Part shown: piece by piece, positions 24,448 to 36,204 of the stretch
Numbering within the stretch: the first letter of the stretch is position 1
Layout of the letters: each line of letters starts with the position of its first letter
NCBI RefSeq assembly: GCF_013812955.1
Contig: NZ_JACCSO010000582.1
Location: forward strand, 1 to 40,231
Source of the DNA: Nannocystis sp.
GTDB lineage: Bacteria; Myxococcota_A; Polyangia; Nannocystales; Nannocystaceae
Length of the DNA stretch: 40,231 nucleotides
Reading direction: 5' to 3'
Position numbers and translations under genes: made by a program
Notes under the pieces: generated by a model
Databases searched by the model: none
Told to the model about the DNA's origin: nothing
Seen by the model: the letters and a program-made list of their open reading frames with translations, nothing else

Positions 24448-24803
24448 CACGCCCGGCCCCTCCGGACGCACCTACACCGCCCCCCTAGATCCGACTTTTA
24501 GTGGTGCCGCGAAACTGGCTCGACAAGCCGACTTGCGACACCCGAGCGGCGCAAATCCGCTTCCTCTCTACCCGGTCCGCCCCTGCTCCTACCGATCGAC
24601 CAATTTTTCCAGTGATCCCAAATGGATATCCCCCGTAAAGACCCTGATGCTGCGCACTCTCGCGCGAGGGTCGCGGCCCCCAATTCCGGCCTTAACGCTT
24701 TGATCTCCGCCGCTTACAAATTCGCGGTGGTGATCACCTTGTCGGCGACAGGCCGGCCCGAGTAGAAGACTCGTCCCGCGCCGCCCGGCGCGCAGACAAC
24801 TTC

Positions 24804-24852
24804 ATCGCCTCGATTTCGTAATCGCCTCGATTTCGTAATCGCCTCGATTTCG
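24804..24852. repeat. 17-bp tandem repeats (nearly three copies)
   Basis: ATCGCCTCGATTTCGTA occurs at 24804-24820 and 24821-24837, and its first 15 bases at 24838-24852. Each junction can form CGATT-TCGT-AATCG. The repeats are less GC-rich than the surroundings and lie 170-215 bp before dnaA, as iteron-like origin elements might. Confidence 0.8.
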
Positions 24853-24979
24853 CACGACGAACGCGCGCGATGCCCACCCACCTGAGAGTTTCCCGGGTAC
24901 CCCCTCCGGAGAACTCACAGACTGTGGACAGGGCTCCAATTGCAGCGCGCAACTCGCCGTAATTCCACCCGTTTTTGAG

Positions 24980-24988
24980 TTTTCCACA
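24980..24988 (+). promoter_or_regulatory. DnaA box
   Basis: TTTTCCACA, exact to TTWTNCACA, 30 bp before the dnaA start; probably for autoregulation or origin binding. Confidence 0.6.
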
Positions 24989-25017
24989 ACCGTTTCCAAG
25001 CTGTGGACGGAGGGTTC

Positions 25018-26403
25018 ATGACCGATATCTGGAGCGAGGCACTGCAAGGACTGCAACCGCGACTTGGCGCGCAGACGTACGATCTGTGGCTGCGACCGAT
25101 CGCGCTGCGCCAGGTGAGCGGCACCCGTCTGCATCTCACGGCGCCCAATCGCTTCATGAAGGAGTGGTTCGAAAATCACTACCTCGGGGTCGTCCTCGAC
25201 GAGCTCCGCGCCCGCACCGACCAGATCTTCGACGTGGAGATCGAGGTGCTGCCTGGCGACCCGGGGACCTCCGCGCTGCCCGCGGCCCCCACCCCGTTAC
25301 CGCTTCGTCCGGCGCCGGCCGCCCCGCCACCAAAGATCTCCTCTCCCCTGGTCGCGCCTCCGCCGCAGCTGTCGGGCCGGTATCGCTTCCACAATTTCAT
25401 CAAGGGCGCCGGCAACGAGCTCGCGGCGTCGGCGGCCTGGGCCGCGGCGCACGAGCCGGGCACCCGCTTCAACCCGCTCTTCATCTATGGCGGCGTCGGC
25501 CTCGGCAAGACCCACCTGCTGCACGCGATCGGCCACCACATCCATGCGGCGCGCCCGGAGCAGCGCATCGTCTATCAGAGCGCCGAGCGCTTCATGAACG
25601 AGTTCATCGCCGCGGTGCGCTTCAACCAGTTCGACGAGTTTCGGGCCCGCTACCGCGAGCAGTGCGACGTGCTGCTGATCGACGACATCCAATTCATCGC
25701 CGGGCGCGACCGGACGATGGACGAGTTCTTCCACGTCTTCAACGTCCTCTACGAGGCGGAGAAGCAGATCGTCGTCACCTCGGACCGCATGCCCTCGGAG
25801 ATGCAGGGCATGGAGGACCGCCTGATCTCCCGGCTCAACTGGGGTCTGGTCGCGGACATCAAGCCGCCCGACCTCGAGACGCGGGTGGCCATCTTGCGAC
25901 AGAAGGCCGCGCACGATCACATCAACATCGCCGACGAGGTCACGCTGCACCTTGCGAACGTCGTGCGTTCCAACGTCCGCGAGCTCGAGGGCTCGCTGGT
26001 GCGGGTCTCGACCTTTGCCGCCCTCAAGAACGTCCCGATCACCTGCGAGTTCGTCAGCGAGATGCTGGGTGGGCCGGCCCCTAACGCGCAACCGCCGCCC
26101 GTCAGCATCGAGAGCGTGCAGAAGGTCGTCGCCACCCACTTCTCGGTCCGAATCGCCGACCTGAAGGGCCCCCGCCGCCACCAGGGCATCTCCAGGCCCC
26201 GCATGATCGCCATGTACCTGAGCCGCCAGCTGACCGGCGCCAGCTTCCCGGAGATCGGGCTACGCTTCGGCGGCAAGGACCACTCCACGGTCATCAACGC
26301 ATGCAAGCGCATCGACAGCATTCAGAACGATGACCGCGAGCTGCGGGCCACCGTCGACACCTTGCGGCGCCAGCTCACCAGCGATACCGGCGCCACCTCC
26401 TAG
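25018..26403 (+). CDS. dnaA: Chromosomal replication initiator protein DnaA
   Basis: A 461-residue DnaA. Domain I covers about residues 1-85 (IWSEALQGLQPRLGAQTYDLWLRPI). Domain II is a Pro/Ala-rich linker (about 85-120). The AAA+ domain has Walker A GGVGLGKTHLLHAIG (about 158) and Walker B LLIDDIQFIAG (about 219). Domain IV carries the DNA-recognition signature GGKDHSTVINACKRI (about 418). The ATG at 25018 is preceded by GGAGGG; a GTG at 25003 is in frame but less likely. It is divergent from rpmH across the putative origin. A hairpin terminator follows at 26443, so dnaN may be separately transcribed. Confidence 0.97.
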   Translation: MTDIWSEALQGLQPRLGAQTYDLWLRPIALRQVSGTRLHLTAPNRFMKEWFENHYLGVVLDELRARTDQIFDVEIEVLPGDPGTSALPAAPTPLPLRPAPAAPPPKISSPLVAPPPQLSGRYRFHNFIKGAGNELAASAAWAAAHEPGTRFNPLFIYGGVGLGKTHLLHAIGHHIHAARPEQRIVYQSAERFMNEFIAAVRFNQFDEFRARYREQCDVLLIDDIQFIAGRDRTMDEFFHVFNVLYEAEKQIVVTSDRMPSEMQGMEDRLISRLNWGLVADIKPPDLETRVAILRQKAAHDHINIADEVTLHLANVVRSNVRELEGSLVRVSTFAALKNVPITCEFVSEMLGGPAPNAQPPPVSIESVQKVVATHFSVRIADLKGPRRHQGISRPRMIAMYLSRQLTGASFPEIGLRFGGKDHSTVINACKRIDSIQNDDRELRATVDTLRRQLTSDTGATS

Positions 26404-26442
26404 CGCGACTGCTCCGCTAGCGCCTGCTCCGCGCTGCCTCAC

Positions 26443-26473
26443 ACGCCAGGTCGCCACAAGCGCCCTGGCGTTT
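26443..26473 (+). terminator. Probable dnaA terminator
   Basis: ACGCCAGG (26443-26450) and CCTGGCGT (26464-26471) form a perfect 8-bp stem, followed by TT. The T-tract is short, so the strength is uncertain. Confidence 0.5.
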
Positions 26474-26675
26474 GTCGTGCCCGCAAACCGGACCGTCCAC
26501 AGACCCATGTGGATGGACCTGCGGACAAGCCGGTGATGGCGAGCTGCCCGGCTGACCCGGGGATAATCCGGCTCCCTATCCCCGGCCGCCCACACCCCCT
26601 ACTTTTCCCGATTTGCGAGTCTTAACGATGCTATACCGTCCGCCCCCACCGACCCACAGCGCCGATCAAGACGAC

Positions 26676-26705
26676 GAGATCTTTAAATTAAAGAGTTAAG
26701 ATCTC
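26676..26705. repeat. AT-rich inverted repeat before dnaN
   Basis: GAGATCTT (26676-26683) and AAGATCTC (26698-26705) flank a 14-nt A/T-rich centre (TAAATTAAAGAGTT). It lies 44 bp before dnaN in a genome that is otherwise very GC-rich. Confidence 0.75.
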
Positions 26706-26748
26706 TAACTAGCTCTGTGTTTCACACCCCGATTTGAGTGAGGCCTCG

Positions 26749-27855
26749 ATGGAATTCGAGATCGACCAGTCCAGATTCCTCGCCGCGCTCGGCCTGGCGC
26801 AGACCGTCGCCGACAAGCGCAGCAACACCCAGCCCATCCTTGCGAACGTGCTGCTGCGGGCGACCAAGGACAACAAGCTGGTGTGCAGCGCGACCGACAT
26901 GATGATCTCGGTGACCGAGACCATCCCTGTCGAGGTCAAGACGCCCGGCGCGTTGACCCTCGGTGTCCGCTACCTGCACAACGTCGTGCGCACGCTGCCG
27001 GCCAAGCCGCTGCGCATCAAGGGCCTGGAGAACCACTGGGCCCAGGTGATCGTGGGGCGCAGCGAGTTCAAGCTGATGGGTCAGGCGCCCGCCGACTTCC
27101 CCGAGCTGCCGGACCCGACCAAGGGCGTGAAGTTCACGCGCGTGCCGAGCCACACCCTCGCCGACCTGATCCAGAAGACTCAGTTCAGCGTGTCGACCGA
27201 CGAGGCGCGGGTGAACCTCAACGGCGTGTTGTTCGAGAGCAACGGCGAGCTCGGCACCATGGTCTCGACCGACGGTCACCGCCTGACCAAGCTCTCGCTG
27301 CCGCTGGCAGGCCCCAAGCTCGAGCGCGGCATCATCATCCCGCGCAAGGGCATGCTGGAGATCAAGCGCGTGCTCGACCGCCTGAACGGCGAGGTCGGGG
27401 TCGCCGTCGACGGGCAGCACCTGTTCCTGCAGGCCGACGAGCTGACGCTCTCGGTCAAGCTCAACAACGTGGTGTTCCCGCCGTACGAGCAGGTCATCCC
27501 GCGCGAGCACAAGCGCCGCGTCACCGCCCTGCGCGACGAGCTGATCGACGCGCTGCGCCGGGCCGAGGTCATGGCGCCGGAGAAGACCGCGACCGTACGC
27601 GTCCAGCTCGCGCCCGGCAGCCTGCAGCTGACCGCGGACAACCCGGACCTCGGCGTCGCTCACCAGGAGATCGAGATCGAGTACCAGGGCGAGCCGCTGG
27701 TCGCCGGCTTCAACGCCCGCTACCTGATCGAGGTCCTCGAGGTCATGGACACCAAGCAGGTCTACATGGACTTCCAGGGCGAGCTCGACCCCTGCGTCCT
27801 GCGCCCGGTCGATGGCCCCGACTACCTCGGCGTCGTCATGCCGATGCGCATCTGA
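26749..27855 (+). CDS. dnaN: DNA polymerase III beta sliding clamp
   Basis: A 368-residue beta clamp that rings DNA and tethers polymerase III. Three clamp folds are visible: the start MEFEIDQSRFLAALGLAQTVADKRSNTQPIL, the middle SVSTDEARVNLNGVLFE and the end YLIEVLEVMDTKQVYMDFQGELDPCVLRP followed by YLGVVMPMRI. The ATG at 26749 has GAGG 5-8 nt before it; an upstream TTG (26734) is in frame but unlikely. recF begins immediately after the stop codon. Confidence 0.97.
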   Translation: MEFEIDQSRFLAALGLAQTVADKRSNTQPILANVLLRATKDNKLVCSATDMMISVTETIPVEVKTPGALTLGVRYLHNVVRTLPAKPLRIKGLENHWAQVIVGRSEFKLMGQAPADFPELPDPTKGVKFTRVPSHTLADLIQKTQFSVSTDEARVNLNGVLFESNGELGTMVSTDGHRLTKLSLPLAGPKLERGIIIPRKGMLEIKRVLDRLNGEVGVAVDGQHLFLQADELTLSVKLNNVVFPPYEQVIPREHKRRVTALRDELIDALRRAEVMAPEKTATVRVQLAPGSLQLTADNPDLGVAHQEIEIEYQGEPLVAGFNARYLIEVLEVMDTKQVYMDFQGELDPCVLRPVDGPDYLGVVMPMRI

Positions 27856-27856
27856 C

Positions 27857-31587
<3,731 letters not shown>

Positions 31588-31614
31588 GTCCGGGCAGCCG
31601 AAAGGCGCAAGCAA

Positions 31615-31661
31615 GATGGCCCGGGAGACATGTCTCTCGGGCCATCTTTCTTTCTCTTTTT
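31615..31661 (+). terminator. Intrinsic terminator after gyrB
   Basis: GATGGCCCGGGAGACA and TGTCTCTCGGGCCATC are 16-bp arms with one wobble pair, followed by a T-rich tract (31647-31661). The adjoining TAAAAAG may let it serve the minus-strand lipoprotein gene too. Confidence 0.9.
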
Positions 31662-31669
31662 AAAAAGTT

Positions 31670-32152
31670 TCAGCCCGGCGCTTTTTCCCAGGCGACCTTG
31701 TCGCCGCAGTGCAGCATCATCATCCCGTGGTAGGGGTTGTTGATCTCACCGCTGCGCTGCACCCAGAACGCGCCCTTGTTATTAAAGGCCATCGGGCAGT
31801 GCACGACCTCGAGGTCGGCGCGCTCGCCCGGATGCTGCTTTAAATAGGAGATGAGGCCCATGCTCATCTTGGAGAAGGCCAGACGGGCAGTGTCGATGTC
31901 CGGCACGGCGACGCGCCCGGCCCCGGCGATGAGCTCCGGGACGCCGGCGGCGGCCTGGGCCGACTCGGCCGCGGTGACGACCCGGGCCGACAGCTGGGAC
32001 AGCCCATCGATGCTGTCTCGCGCCAGCGTCTCCTGGATCGTCAGGTAGGGGGTGGTCATCGCCTCTGGACCTTCCACCACGGTCTGGTCCGAAACGCCGG
32101 AACCACACGCTGCAGCGAGGGCCAGGGTCAGAGAGAGGAGCCAGCGGATCAT
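31670..32152 (-). CDS. DUF3347-like periplasmic lipoprotein
   Basis: A 160-residue exported protein. The signal MIRWLLSLTLALAAAC carries a weak lipobox (AAAC), so Cys16 is probably lipidated. The mature part fits the DUF3347 domain: YLTIQETLARDSIDGL near the start, and the Cys/Asn-rich end CPMAFNNKGAFWVQ, INNPYHGMMMLHCG. Members occur with copper/metal efflux (CusB-like) proteins. The His, Met and Cys residues could bind metal, but that is inference. GGGAG is next to the ATG. It is divergent (51 bp) from the outer-membrane gene and may belong to that redox module. Confidence 0.75.
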   Translation of the reverse strand: MIRWLLSLTLALAAACGSGVSDQTVVEGPEAMTTPYLTIQETLARDSIDGLSQLSARVVTAAESAQAAAGVPELIAGAGRVAVPDIDTARLAFSKMSMGLISYLKQHPGERADLEVVHCPMAFNNKGAFWVQRSGEINNPYHGMMMLHCGDKVAWEKAPG

Positions 32153-32185
32153 GCTCCCGGCGTACCACAAGCCCTGGACCTGAGG

Positions 32186-32191
32186 TAGAGT
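32186..32191 (+). promoter_or_regulatory. -10 element of the outer-membrane protein gene
   Basis: TAGAGT, within TGAGGTAGAGT; transcription would start 5-6 nt before the ATG at 32204, an almost leaderless mRNA. Confidence 0.35.
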
Positions 32192-32203
32192 CGCGCGGGC
32201 TTC

Positions 32204-33964
32204 ATGCACCCGCTCGTCATCGCCACCGGCGTCTGGCTCGCGCAGGCACCGATCTCGCCGGGCGGACGGACGGCCGATACGCCGCTCGAGGTCCCCGCCG
32301 CGCCGCCACCGCAGCCCGCCGCGCAGCCGACCGCGCCTGCGCCCACGCGCCCGACCGAGGGGAGTTTTTTCGGAAGCGACACCGCCGGTGCCATCCCGCC
32401 GCCCCCTCCAGCGGCGCCCGCGTCACCGCCCGCACCCTCGGGCGCGACTCCGGCGATGCCTCCGATCGAGCAGCTGCCGCCACGTCCGGGTCAACCGAGC
32501 AAAGGCGACGCTTTTTTTAAAGATAAAACCAAGATCACGTTCGGCGGCGCCAAGGACCGCAAGCCGGTCGCGGGCGGCGGCGCCGGCTTCTTCGATCCGG
32601 GCAAGCTCGGCGACGACGCGACCGGCGGCGGCGGCCTCCAGGTTCGCGGCTACCTCGGCTTCAACTTCGCGGTCACGCAGCGCACCGACACCACGGCGCA
32701 CAATCCCGAGACCGGCACCTTCAACAAGTTAAAAACCCTGCCCTACTTCGGCGGCGGCGCGGCCAATCTTTACGTCGGCGCTCCGGTCTACTCCGACGTC
32801 GTGTATGTGCGCATCGCCTTCGAGTTCCTCTCGGTCCCCCGTTCGACGCCGGGCGCGGCCGACGTCTCGCCGGCTTTCAACCCGGTGGTGTTGATGGAGT
32901 CCGCCGCGCTCGAGGTCAATCCCTTCGCGTGGGCGAGCAAGTCCCCGCGCTGGTTCAGCGAGGGTTTTAAGCTTACCGGCGGGGTGTTCGTGGTGCCCTT
33001 CGGGCTCGAGGACGAGGAGCACGACGCGCCCGTGCGCTGGTGGGCGACGCGGCCGCTGGCGATGAGCGCGGGGAGAGTTTATCCGGGCACGTGGATCGAC
33101 ATCGGCGCGATGATCAAGTGGAAGCCGACCTTCGGCCGCGACAAACCGATCCGGCCGATCGAGATCGACGTCGGCATCATCAACGGCGACGCCTGCACGC
33201 AGACCCGCAGCAACGACCTGCTGTACCGCTATCAGCCGGTCGGCGAGGTCGACGAGACCTGCGAGCATCGCCTGCGTGAGGTCCAGAAGATCAACCGCGC
33301 TGACGGCTCCGTGCTCGGCATCGCCCCCGACAACAACGGCAACAAGTCGGTGATGGCGCGCCTCATGATCCGCCCGGTGGCCGCGCTGAACGTCGGCGGC
33401 TCGTTCGTCTGGGGCCGCCACCCCGAGAGCAACGTCGGCAACCTCGACTTCCAGGGCGCGACCTTCGTCGAGACCAAGCAGGCCGTGACCTGGCGCGCCG
33501 GCGCCCACCTCGACCTCAACTTCGACGAGATGTTCCAGAGCCCCTTCCCACTCCCGCACATGCGCGGCGAGGTCGTCTACGGGGTCGACGCGGCCGCCAG
33601 GCAGGACCCGAGCAACCCGATCCTCAGCGACCGGCGCATGCTCGGCGGTTACGCCCAGGTCGCCCAGCCGCTGTGGCGGCGCAAGAAGACGCGGCTCCCG
33701 GGCCTGATGCTGCAGTACCGCTTCGACCACGCCGACCCCGACCGCGCGGTGCCCGGCCCGCGCGGCCCCAACGCGTTCAAATCCGACTTCTCGGATGAGT
33801 TTCGCTACGACGAGGCGCTGCAGGCCCACGTCGTCGGCCTGCGCTTCCCGGTCCTGCCGCGCTTCACGCTCAAGGCGGAATACGCGTTTGTGCGTGAAGA
33901 CGGGGGGCGCAGCAACCGCCTCTACAACGACAACTTCCAGTTCCAGGCGGTCGCCGACTTCTAA
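32204..33964 (+). CDS. Outer-membrane beta-barrel protein (porin-like) with Pro-rich N-terminal linker
   Basis: A 586-residue exported protein of no specific family I recognise. After a short hydrophobic start (MHPLVIATGVWLAQA) comes a Pro/Ala-rich linker (about 16-100). It contains SFFGSDT and DAFFKDKTK, encoded with T6 and T7 runs (32367, 32512), and then GFFDPGKLGDD (128-138). From about residue 145 alternating strands begin (LQVRGYLGFNFAV, VVYVRIAFEFLSV) and run to a terminal Phe (FQFQAVADF), as in outer-membrane barrels; size fits a phosphate-selective-porin-like fold. First gene of the redox module; the GFFDPG motif recurs in the ferredoxin-like protein. Confidence 0.75.
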   Translation: MHPLVIATGVWLAQAPISPGGRTADTPLEVPAAPPPQPAAQPTAPAPTRPTEGSFFGSDTAGAIPPPPPAAPASPPAPSGATPAMPPIEQLPPRPGQPSKGDAFFKDKTKITFGGAKDRKPVAGGGAGFFDPGKLGDDATGGGGLQVRGYLGFNFAVTQRTDTTAHNPETGTFNKLKTLPYFGGGAANLYVGAPVYSDVVYVRIAFEFLSVPRSTPGAADVSPAFNPVVLMESAALEVNPFAWASKSPRWFSEGFKLTGGVFVVPFGLEDEEHDAPVRWWATRPLAMSAGRVYPGTWIDIGAMIKWKPTFGRDKPIRPIEIDVGIINGDACTQTRSNDLLYRYQPVGEVDETCEHRLREVQKINRADGSVLGIAPDNNGNKSVMARLMIRPVAALNVGGSFVWGRHPESNVGNLDFQGATFVETKQAVTWRAGAHLDLNFDEMFQSPFPLPHMRGEVVYGVDAAARQDPSNPILSDRRMLGGYAQVAQPLWRRKKTRLPGLMLQYRFDHADPDRAVPGPRGPNAFKSDFSDEFRYDEALQAHVVGLRFPVLPRFTLKAEYAFVREDGGRSNRLYNDNFQFQAVADF

Positions 33965-34053
33965 AACGGGAGCAAGTGCGGACCGGCTGAAGCTTCCGGG
34001 GCGCTTGACGTCCCTGGCTCCTGCGGCCATCGTGAGGTGGCCGGGAACAGCCC

Positions 34054-34659
34054 ATGCTCAAGCGCCTTTCGGTCAAGATCGGTCTCTCGCTGTTGATGTG
34101 CCTCGCCTTGCCCGCGCGGCCGAGCGAGGCGCACTTGGCGAAGTGGGGCACCTGGGAGATTACCCATCGCAACTTGATGAAGCTGTTCCCCGACGCGGAC
34201 CCGAACGCGTGGCGGATCAAGCGCTACCAGTACTCGGACCCCGAGGTGAAGTTCCTCGAGGCGCAGCTCGGCTTCGAGCTCTACCCCGAGGACAAGCAGC
34301 CCGAGTTCTTCATCGCCCAGGACAAGGCCGGCGACTTCCTCGGCGTCGCCATCTTCATCGACCCACGCACCAAGCCGAAGATCCTCGCAGGCGGCATCTT
34401 GACCCTCGAGGTCGGCATCGGGGTCAATGCCAGCGGCAAGATCAATCGCATCAAGGTCTACGACTACCGCGGCAACCTCGAGTTGACGAAGGAGGCCTTC
34501 CTCGACCAGATGCGCGACCGAACCCTCGACTCGAACTTCACGATGGGCAAGGACGGCCTCAGCGCCGTCACCTCGGAGCCCGAGGAGAGCCAGCTGGTCG
34601 GCAACGCCGCCCGTGAAGCGCTGCTGCTGATGAAGGTCGCCCTCGGCCGCCGCGAGTGA
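34054..34659 (+). CDS. Secreted FMN-binding-like protein
   Basis: A 201-residue protein with a cleavable signal (LSLLMCLALPARPSEA). The domain LAGGILTLEVGIGVNASGKINRIKVYDYRG followed by a C-terminal helix matches the FMN_bind fold of NosR/RnfG-type proteins. In those an FMN is attached to a Thr/Ser in Dxx(S/T)GAT. Here the corresponding site reads D167-G-L-S-A-V-T173, so the Gly and Ala of the motif are changed while the Asp, Ser and Thr remain. FMN attachment is plausible but not certain. The 4Fe-4S protein of the operon lacks such a domain, so the two may together do what NosR does in one chain. Confidence 0.65.
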   Translation: MLKRLSVKIGLSLLMCLALPARPSEAHLAKWGTWEITHRNLMKLFPDADPNAWRIKRYQYSDPEVKFLEAQLGFELYPEDKQPEFFIAQDKAGDFLGVAIFIDPRTKPKILAGGILTLEVGIGVNASGKINRIKVYDYRGNLELTKEAFLDQMRDRTLDSNFTMGKDGLSAVTSEPEESQLVGNAAREALLLMKVALGRRE

Positions 34660-34746
34660 GCCCGCCCTTGCCGTCGCTTCGCTGACCCGCCGTCGGGCGG
34701 CTGTCTCGCTGACCCTGCGCGGGAGCAGCAGCCCGCACGAACAGTG

Positions 34747-34755
34747 TGCTAGCGT
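34747..34755 (+). promoter_or_regulatory. Extended -10 element of the lipoprotein gene (leaderless)
   Basis: TGCTAGCGT ends 6 nt before the ATG at 34762, placing transcription start at the A of the start codon. No Shine-Dalgarno is present. Confidence 0.5.
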
Positions 34756-34761
34756 GCCCGC

Positions 34762-36204
34762 ATGTCCTGGCGACGTGCGTCTCCGGTCCTCGCCCTCGCG
34801 GCCGCCGCGGCGTGCCTGCCGGACAACCCGCTGCCCCTGGACACCGACGGCCAGTCGACGACCCTTGATTCGGGCGTGACGACCGGCGTGACCACAGGTG
34901 GCGCGGCCGCGGGCCTGTTCGGTTGTATGAGCGACAAGTGCACGCTCGTGCTGGTCAGTCAGACCCTCGACGACCGCATCGACGTCTTCGATGTCAGCGG
35001 CGCGACGCCCAGCCTTCGCGGTCGCATCAACCTCGACTTGAAGCCGGATGCCTCGGGACTGCAGACCAGCGGCCTGCTCGACGAACCCTACAGCCTGGCC
35101 CTGACCGACAGCGACCTGCTGGTGGCGCTCGGCCATTATCCGGCCTCTGATGCCGGCTCGTTGCTTCGCTTCCCGCGCGCGATCTTCGCCGAGCTCGAGC
35201 CGGGCGAGGTGTTTGGGACCGACCGGTACTTCCAGTCCGGTGTGTTCACCGGCGGCGTCGAGGCGCTGGCGCATGGGCGGCAGGAGGGCATCTTCCTGCT
35301 CCCGCATCCGAGCGGTCGGGTGCTGATCGGTGTGTTCGCCAACAACCTTCAGACCACGCAGTGGACCACCCCGAGCGAGCTGCTGATCGCCGACCCGATG
35401 GACCTCGCCGCCGGCGTCGCCAGCGTCGACCTCGGCGCGCTGCCCACGCCCTGCGTCGGCGCCTGGGAGCTGCAGGCCCTCGATCCCGCGGTCTCGAAGG
35501 TCGCGCTCGCGTGTGACGGCAGCGAGTCGGTGGCCGTGCTCAGTCTACCGGCCGACTTCGGCACCGCGCCGCTCGCCGAGGCCGCAAAGGGCGTGACCGG
35601 CTGCGGTGCCACCCTCGGCGGCGCGAGTCAGTCGACCCAGTTCGTCTCCGGGGACGGCGCCGGAGGCTTCCTCGCGGTGCAGTCACAATTGTCGGCGCCA
35701 CCGCGCCTGTGGCACGTGCTCGCCAATTGCACGACCGGCAAGCCCACAGTCACCGTCCCCGAGGCGCTGAACCAGGTCCGGCTTCTGCGGCAACCAGCGT
35801 TGCTGCGGGCCACCACAAGCGACGCACCGCCGCTGTGGCTGGTCGCCGCCGGTCCGACCGAAAATGGCGTCGTGATCGTGCAGGGCGGCGCCTCGCCGAC
35901 GATGTGCGGCGCGCTCACCGGCCTCGACGTGCTCGCCGCCGAAAACTCGCCCTGGGCGCTCGCCCTCGCTGGTGATCGCACCCACCTGGCCATTGGGGCA
36001 GGTCCCGCGAGCAACCCACAACTGTCCTCCGGTCGGGGACAGGTGCTGTGGGCGACGCTCGACACCAGCGGCCTCGACAGCTGCCAGCTGCACGCCAGCC
36101 AGGTCGTCGACCTCGGCGCCGGGATGTTCTCGGCCAGCCAGCCCGCCACCTGGATGCGCGCGCCCAACGTCGTCGTCGTCGCCGAGCTCGGAGGTGCCTC
36201 ATGA
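34762..36204 (+). CDS. Lipoprotein, predicted beta-propeller-like
   Basis: A 480-residue exported protein of unknown function. MSWRRASPVLALAAAAAC is a lipoprotein signal (Cys18). A Thr/Gly linker (TTLDSGVTTGVTTGG) is followed by repeated beta-strand units rich in Gly and Val (LVLVSQTLDDRIDVFDVS; SLALTDSDLLVALGHYP; HPSGRVLIGVFANN; LWLVAAGPTENGVVIV) that look like propeller blades. At least seven Cys are scattered in the mature part, probably disulfides. Two mini-palindromes of the CTGTCC type lie near its end (about 35984-36042). The stop overlaps the ATG of the ferredoxin-like gene, so they are coupled and likely act together on the periplasmic side. Confidence 0.65.
   Translation: MSWRRASPVLALAAAAACLPDNPLPLDTDGQSTTLDSGVTTGVTTGGAAAGLFGCMSDKCTLVLVSQTLDDRIDVFDVSGATPSLRGRINLDLKPDASGLQTSGLLDEPYSLALTDSDLLVALGHYPASDAGSLLRFPRAIFAELEPGEVFGTDRYFQSGVFTGGVEALAHGRQEGIFLLPHPSGRVLIGVFANNLQTTQWTTPSELLIADPMDLAAGVASVDLGALPTPCVGAWELQALDPAVSKVALACDGSESVAVLSLPADFGTAPLAEAAKGVTGCGATLGGASQSTQFVSGDGAGGFLAVQSQLSAPPRLWHVLANCTTGKPTVTVPEALNQVRLLRQPALLRATTSDAPPLWLVAAGPTENGVVIVQGGASPTMCGALTGLDVLAAENSPWALALAGDRTHLAIGAGPASNPQLSSGRGQVLWATLDTSGLDSCQLHASQVVDLGAGMFSASQPATWMRAPNVVVVAELGGAS
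36022..36042. repeat. Mini-palindrome, CTGTCC/GGACAG family
   Basis: CTGTCC, 9 nt, GGACAG in the lipoprotein gene; a degenerate relative (ACCTG/CAGGT) is at 35984-36003. Confidence 0.5.

Larger units (their letters stand above)
24240..25017. other. oriC: Candidate replication origin region (oriC) between rpmH and dnaA
   Basis: The 778-bp gap has the standard chromosomal-origin context and no gene. It contains a DnaA box TTTTCCACA (24980-24988) fitting TTWTNCACA, a near-match CTTTCCACA (24439-24447), several TGTGGAC relatives (24923, 25002), a palindrome GGTGATCACC (24729-24738), and hairpin-forming 17-bp tandem repeats at 24804-24852. No AT-rich unwinding stretch stands out here; the most AT-rich piece nearby is at 26676-26715, after dnaA. 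The exact origin is inferred. Confidence 0.6.
26404..26748. other. dnaA-dnaN intergenic region
   Basis: 345 bp without a gene. It has a stem overlapping the dnaA stop (CTAGCG at 26400-26405 with CGCTAG at 26415-26420), the likely dnaA terminator, TCCAC/GTGGA (26496-26513), a -10-like TGCTATACC (26629-26637), and an AT-rich inverted repeat (26676-26705). The last two suggest an independent dnaN promoter; the AT-rich part could also be a DNA unwinding element. Confidence 0.55.

Noticed and set aside
24240-25017. Small ORFs in the rpmH-dnaA gap
   Set aside because: They contain the 17-bp repeat translation or lack any start signal and protein-like composition; treated as origin DNA.
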